Below are positions 5,739 to 6,524 of a stretch of DNA of 6,524 nt, in pieces (position 1 is the first letter of the stretch; the number at the start of each line of letters is the position of its first letter). A program made the position numbers and the translations under genes. The notes beneath the pieces were generated by a model. It did not search any database, was not told where the DNA came from, and saw only the letters and a program-made list of their open reading frames with translations. The stretch lies in NCBI GenBank assembly GCA_026193735.1, contig JAPHUJ010000126.1, positions 1 through 6,524 on the forward strand, read 5' to 3'. Origin of the DNA: Sulfurovum sp. Its GTDB lineage: Bacteria > Campylobacterota > Campylobacteria > Campylobacterales > Sulfurovaceae.

Positions 5739-6047
5739 ATGGAAACTTTTTTACAAACCGTTGGTGCACTCAACGATGAAACCCGACTAAAACTACTACG
5801 ATTTATAGACAAACATGGTGCAGTATGTGTTTGTGACATTGAATCAGCTTTTGGCATGATACAGTCACGCATCTCACGACATCTAAAGATACTCAAAGAC
5901 GCAGGCTTCTTACGAGTAGAAAGAAAAGGCCGTTGGGCATACTACTCTATACGTTCCCCACTTGACGCATTTCGTCAGAATGTACTCACCGAGATAAGCT
6001 ATTTGGAAATGAAGTTACCTGAGTTAAAAAAATCCTGTTCACTTTAG
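5739..6047 (+). CDS. ArsR/SmtB-family transcriptional repressor, metalloid-responsive
   Basis: This 102-aa winged-helix repressor has the family length. The N-terminal helix region (LNDETRLKLLRFI) is followed by CVCDIESAF (30-38), equivalent to the ELCVCDLC segment of arsenic-sensing ArsR. C30 and C32 are in place to bind As(III), Sb(III) or a similar soft ion. The third cysteine of the E. coli site is missing (S36/A37 there). The only other cysteine is C100 at the tail (SCSL). The recognition helix is about 41-56 (IQSRISRHLKILKDAG), and the wing 57-70 includes ERKGRWAYYSI. It is divergent from the DUF318 permease, with an ATCAA-N6-TTGAT operator in between, so it most likely represses itself and probably the permease until the ligand binds. 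The glycosyltransferase-like gene starts 15 nt downstream. The exact ligand is inferred. Confidence 0.88.
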   Translation: METFLQTVGALNDETRLKLLRFIDKHGAVCVCDIESAFGMIQSRISRHLKILKDAGFLRVERKGRWAYYSIRSPLDAFRQNVLTEISYLEMKLPELKKSCSL

Positions 6048-6062
6048 TATGAAAGTTTTAAA

Positions 6063-6524
6063 ATGAAAAAAATCTTAGTGGTCGGCTATGTATGGCCTGA
6101 ACCAAATTCATCAGCGGCGGGTAGCCACATGATGTCGATCTTGCGTCTCTTTAAACAACAAAAATGGCAAGTCGAATTTGCAACACCTGCACAGCCCACA
6201 GAACATATGATTGATCTAGCTAAGGAAGGTATTAGCAGTCAGAGTATTACACTTAATTGTGATAGTTTTGATACTTATATTACAGAGTACCAACCAGACA
6301 TCGTTATGTTTGACCGTTTTATGATGGAAGAGCAATTTGGATGGAGAGTCGAAAAGAATTGCCCAAATGCACTTAAAATATTGGATACAGAAGATCTACA
6401 ATGTTTACGTCATGCACGTCATCAAGCCCATAAGGCTGAACGTGAACTGAGACGGGAAGATCTATTCAGCGATTTGGCAAAACGAGAAATAGCTGCCATT
6501 TTACGCTGTGATATTTCTTTGATC
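6063..6524 (+). CDS. Glycosyltransferase-like protein, N-terminal part (cut by window end)
   Basis: An open frame of 154 codons runs from ATG 6063 to the last base with no stop. It begins MKKILVVGYVWPEPNSSAAG, a Rossmann strand and the glycine/serine loop typical of the N-terminal half of GT-B glycosyltransferases (GT4-like). Later come QPDIVMFDRFMMEEQFGWRV (about 79-98) and LKILDTEDLQCLRHARHQA (about 105-123), which I recall from bacterial proteins annotated as glycosyltransferases. The sugar-nucleotide-binding C-terminal half lies outside the window, so activity and substrate cannot be judged. There is no signal peptide; a cytoplasmic or membrane-associated role in surface polysaccharide synthesis is the family expectation. 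Only a weak GAAAG precedes the start. It lies 15 nt after arsR and may share its transcript. Confidence 0.75.
   Translation, partial: MKKILVVGYVWPEPNSSAAGSHMMSILRLFKQQKWQVEFATPAQPTEHMIDLAKEGISSQSITLNCDSFDTYITEYQPDIVMFDRFMMEEQFGWRVEKNCPNALKILDTEDLQCLRHARHQAHKAERELRREDLFSDLAKREIAAILRCDISLI

Noticed and set aside
6049..6066. Five-codon reading frame (MKVLK) between arsR and the glycosyltransferase, overlapping its start as ATGA
   Set aside because: Too short to distinguish from chance in A+T-rich DNA, and no strong ribosome binding site precedes it.

Overview
The window is A+T-rich bacterial DNA with tightly packed genes. Its gene content and protein style (ZnuA/ZnuC/ZnuB, a DUF318 permease, an MR_MLE dipeptide epimerase, promoters with an 'tncgcta'-type -10 region and little -35) suggest a Campylobacterota (former Epsilonproteobacteria) member of the Sulfurovum/Sulfurimonas type. 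This taxonomic call is an inference from reading the proteins, not from a search.

Layout: (1) 1-1114, the tail of an upstream gene and a complete L-Ala-D/L-Glu-type dipeptide epimerase on the + strand, a murein-peptide recycling enzyme. (2) 1115-1225, a short convergent spacer with a dyad that could terminate both flanking genes. (3) 1226-1756, a 176-aa cytoplasmic protein on the - strand of no firm family, which reads like a degenerate GGDEF domain that lost its GGDEF motif. (4) 1757-1880, a divergent regulatory region with two perfect tandem repeats, two dyads and a TATAAT directly before znuA. (5) 1881-4521, a compact + strand operon znuA-znuC-znuB plus a 60-aa lipoprotein: zinc uptake through a periplasmic binding protein, an ATPase and a membrane permease. 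(6) 4535-5614, a - strand DUF318/ArsP-type permease with CSC and CC-x5-CC cysteine motifs. (7) 5615-5738, a divergent control region with an ATCAA-N6-TTGAT operator over the -35 of the regulator. (8) 5739-6047, an ArsR/SmtB repressor with a CVCD metalloid-binding helix. (9) 6063 to the window end, the N-terminal part of a glycosyltransferase-like protein, cut by the edge.

The core theme is metal and metalloid traffic: zinc import next to a thiol-rich efflux permease and its probable ArsR-type repressor. The most noteworthy signals are the matching leaderless promoter geometry of znuA and arsR (-10 box ending 6 nt before the ATG, no Shine-Dalgarno), the ArsR-type operator, the GGDEF-like orphan protein, and the small lipoprotein attached to the znu operon. 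I see no mobile element, CRISPR array, tRNA or rRNA. No gene-free stretch exceeds 300 bases.
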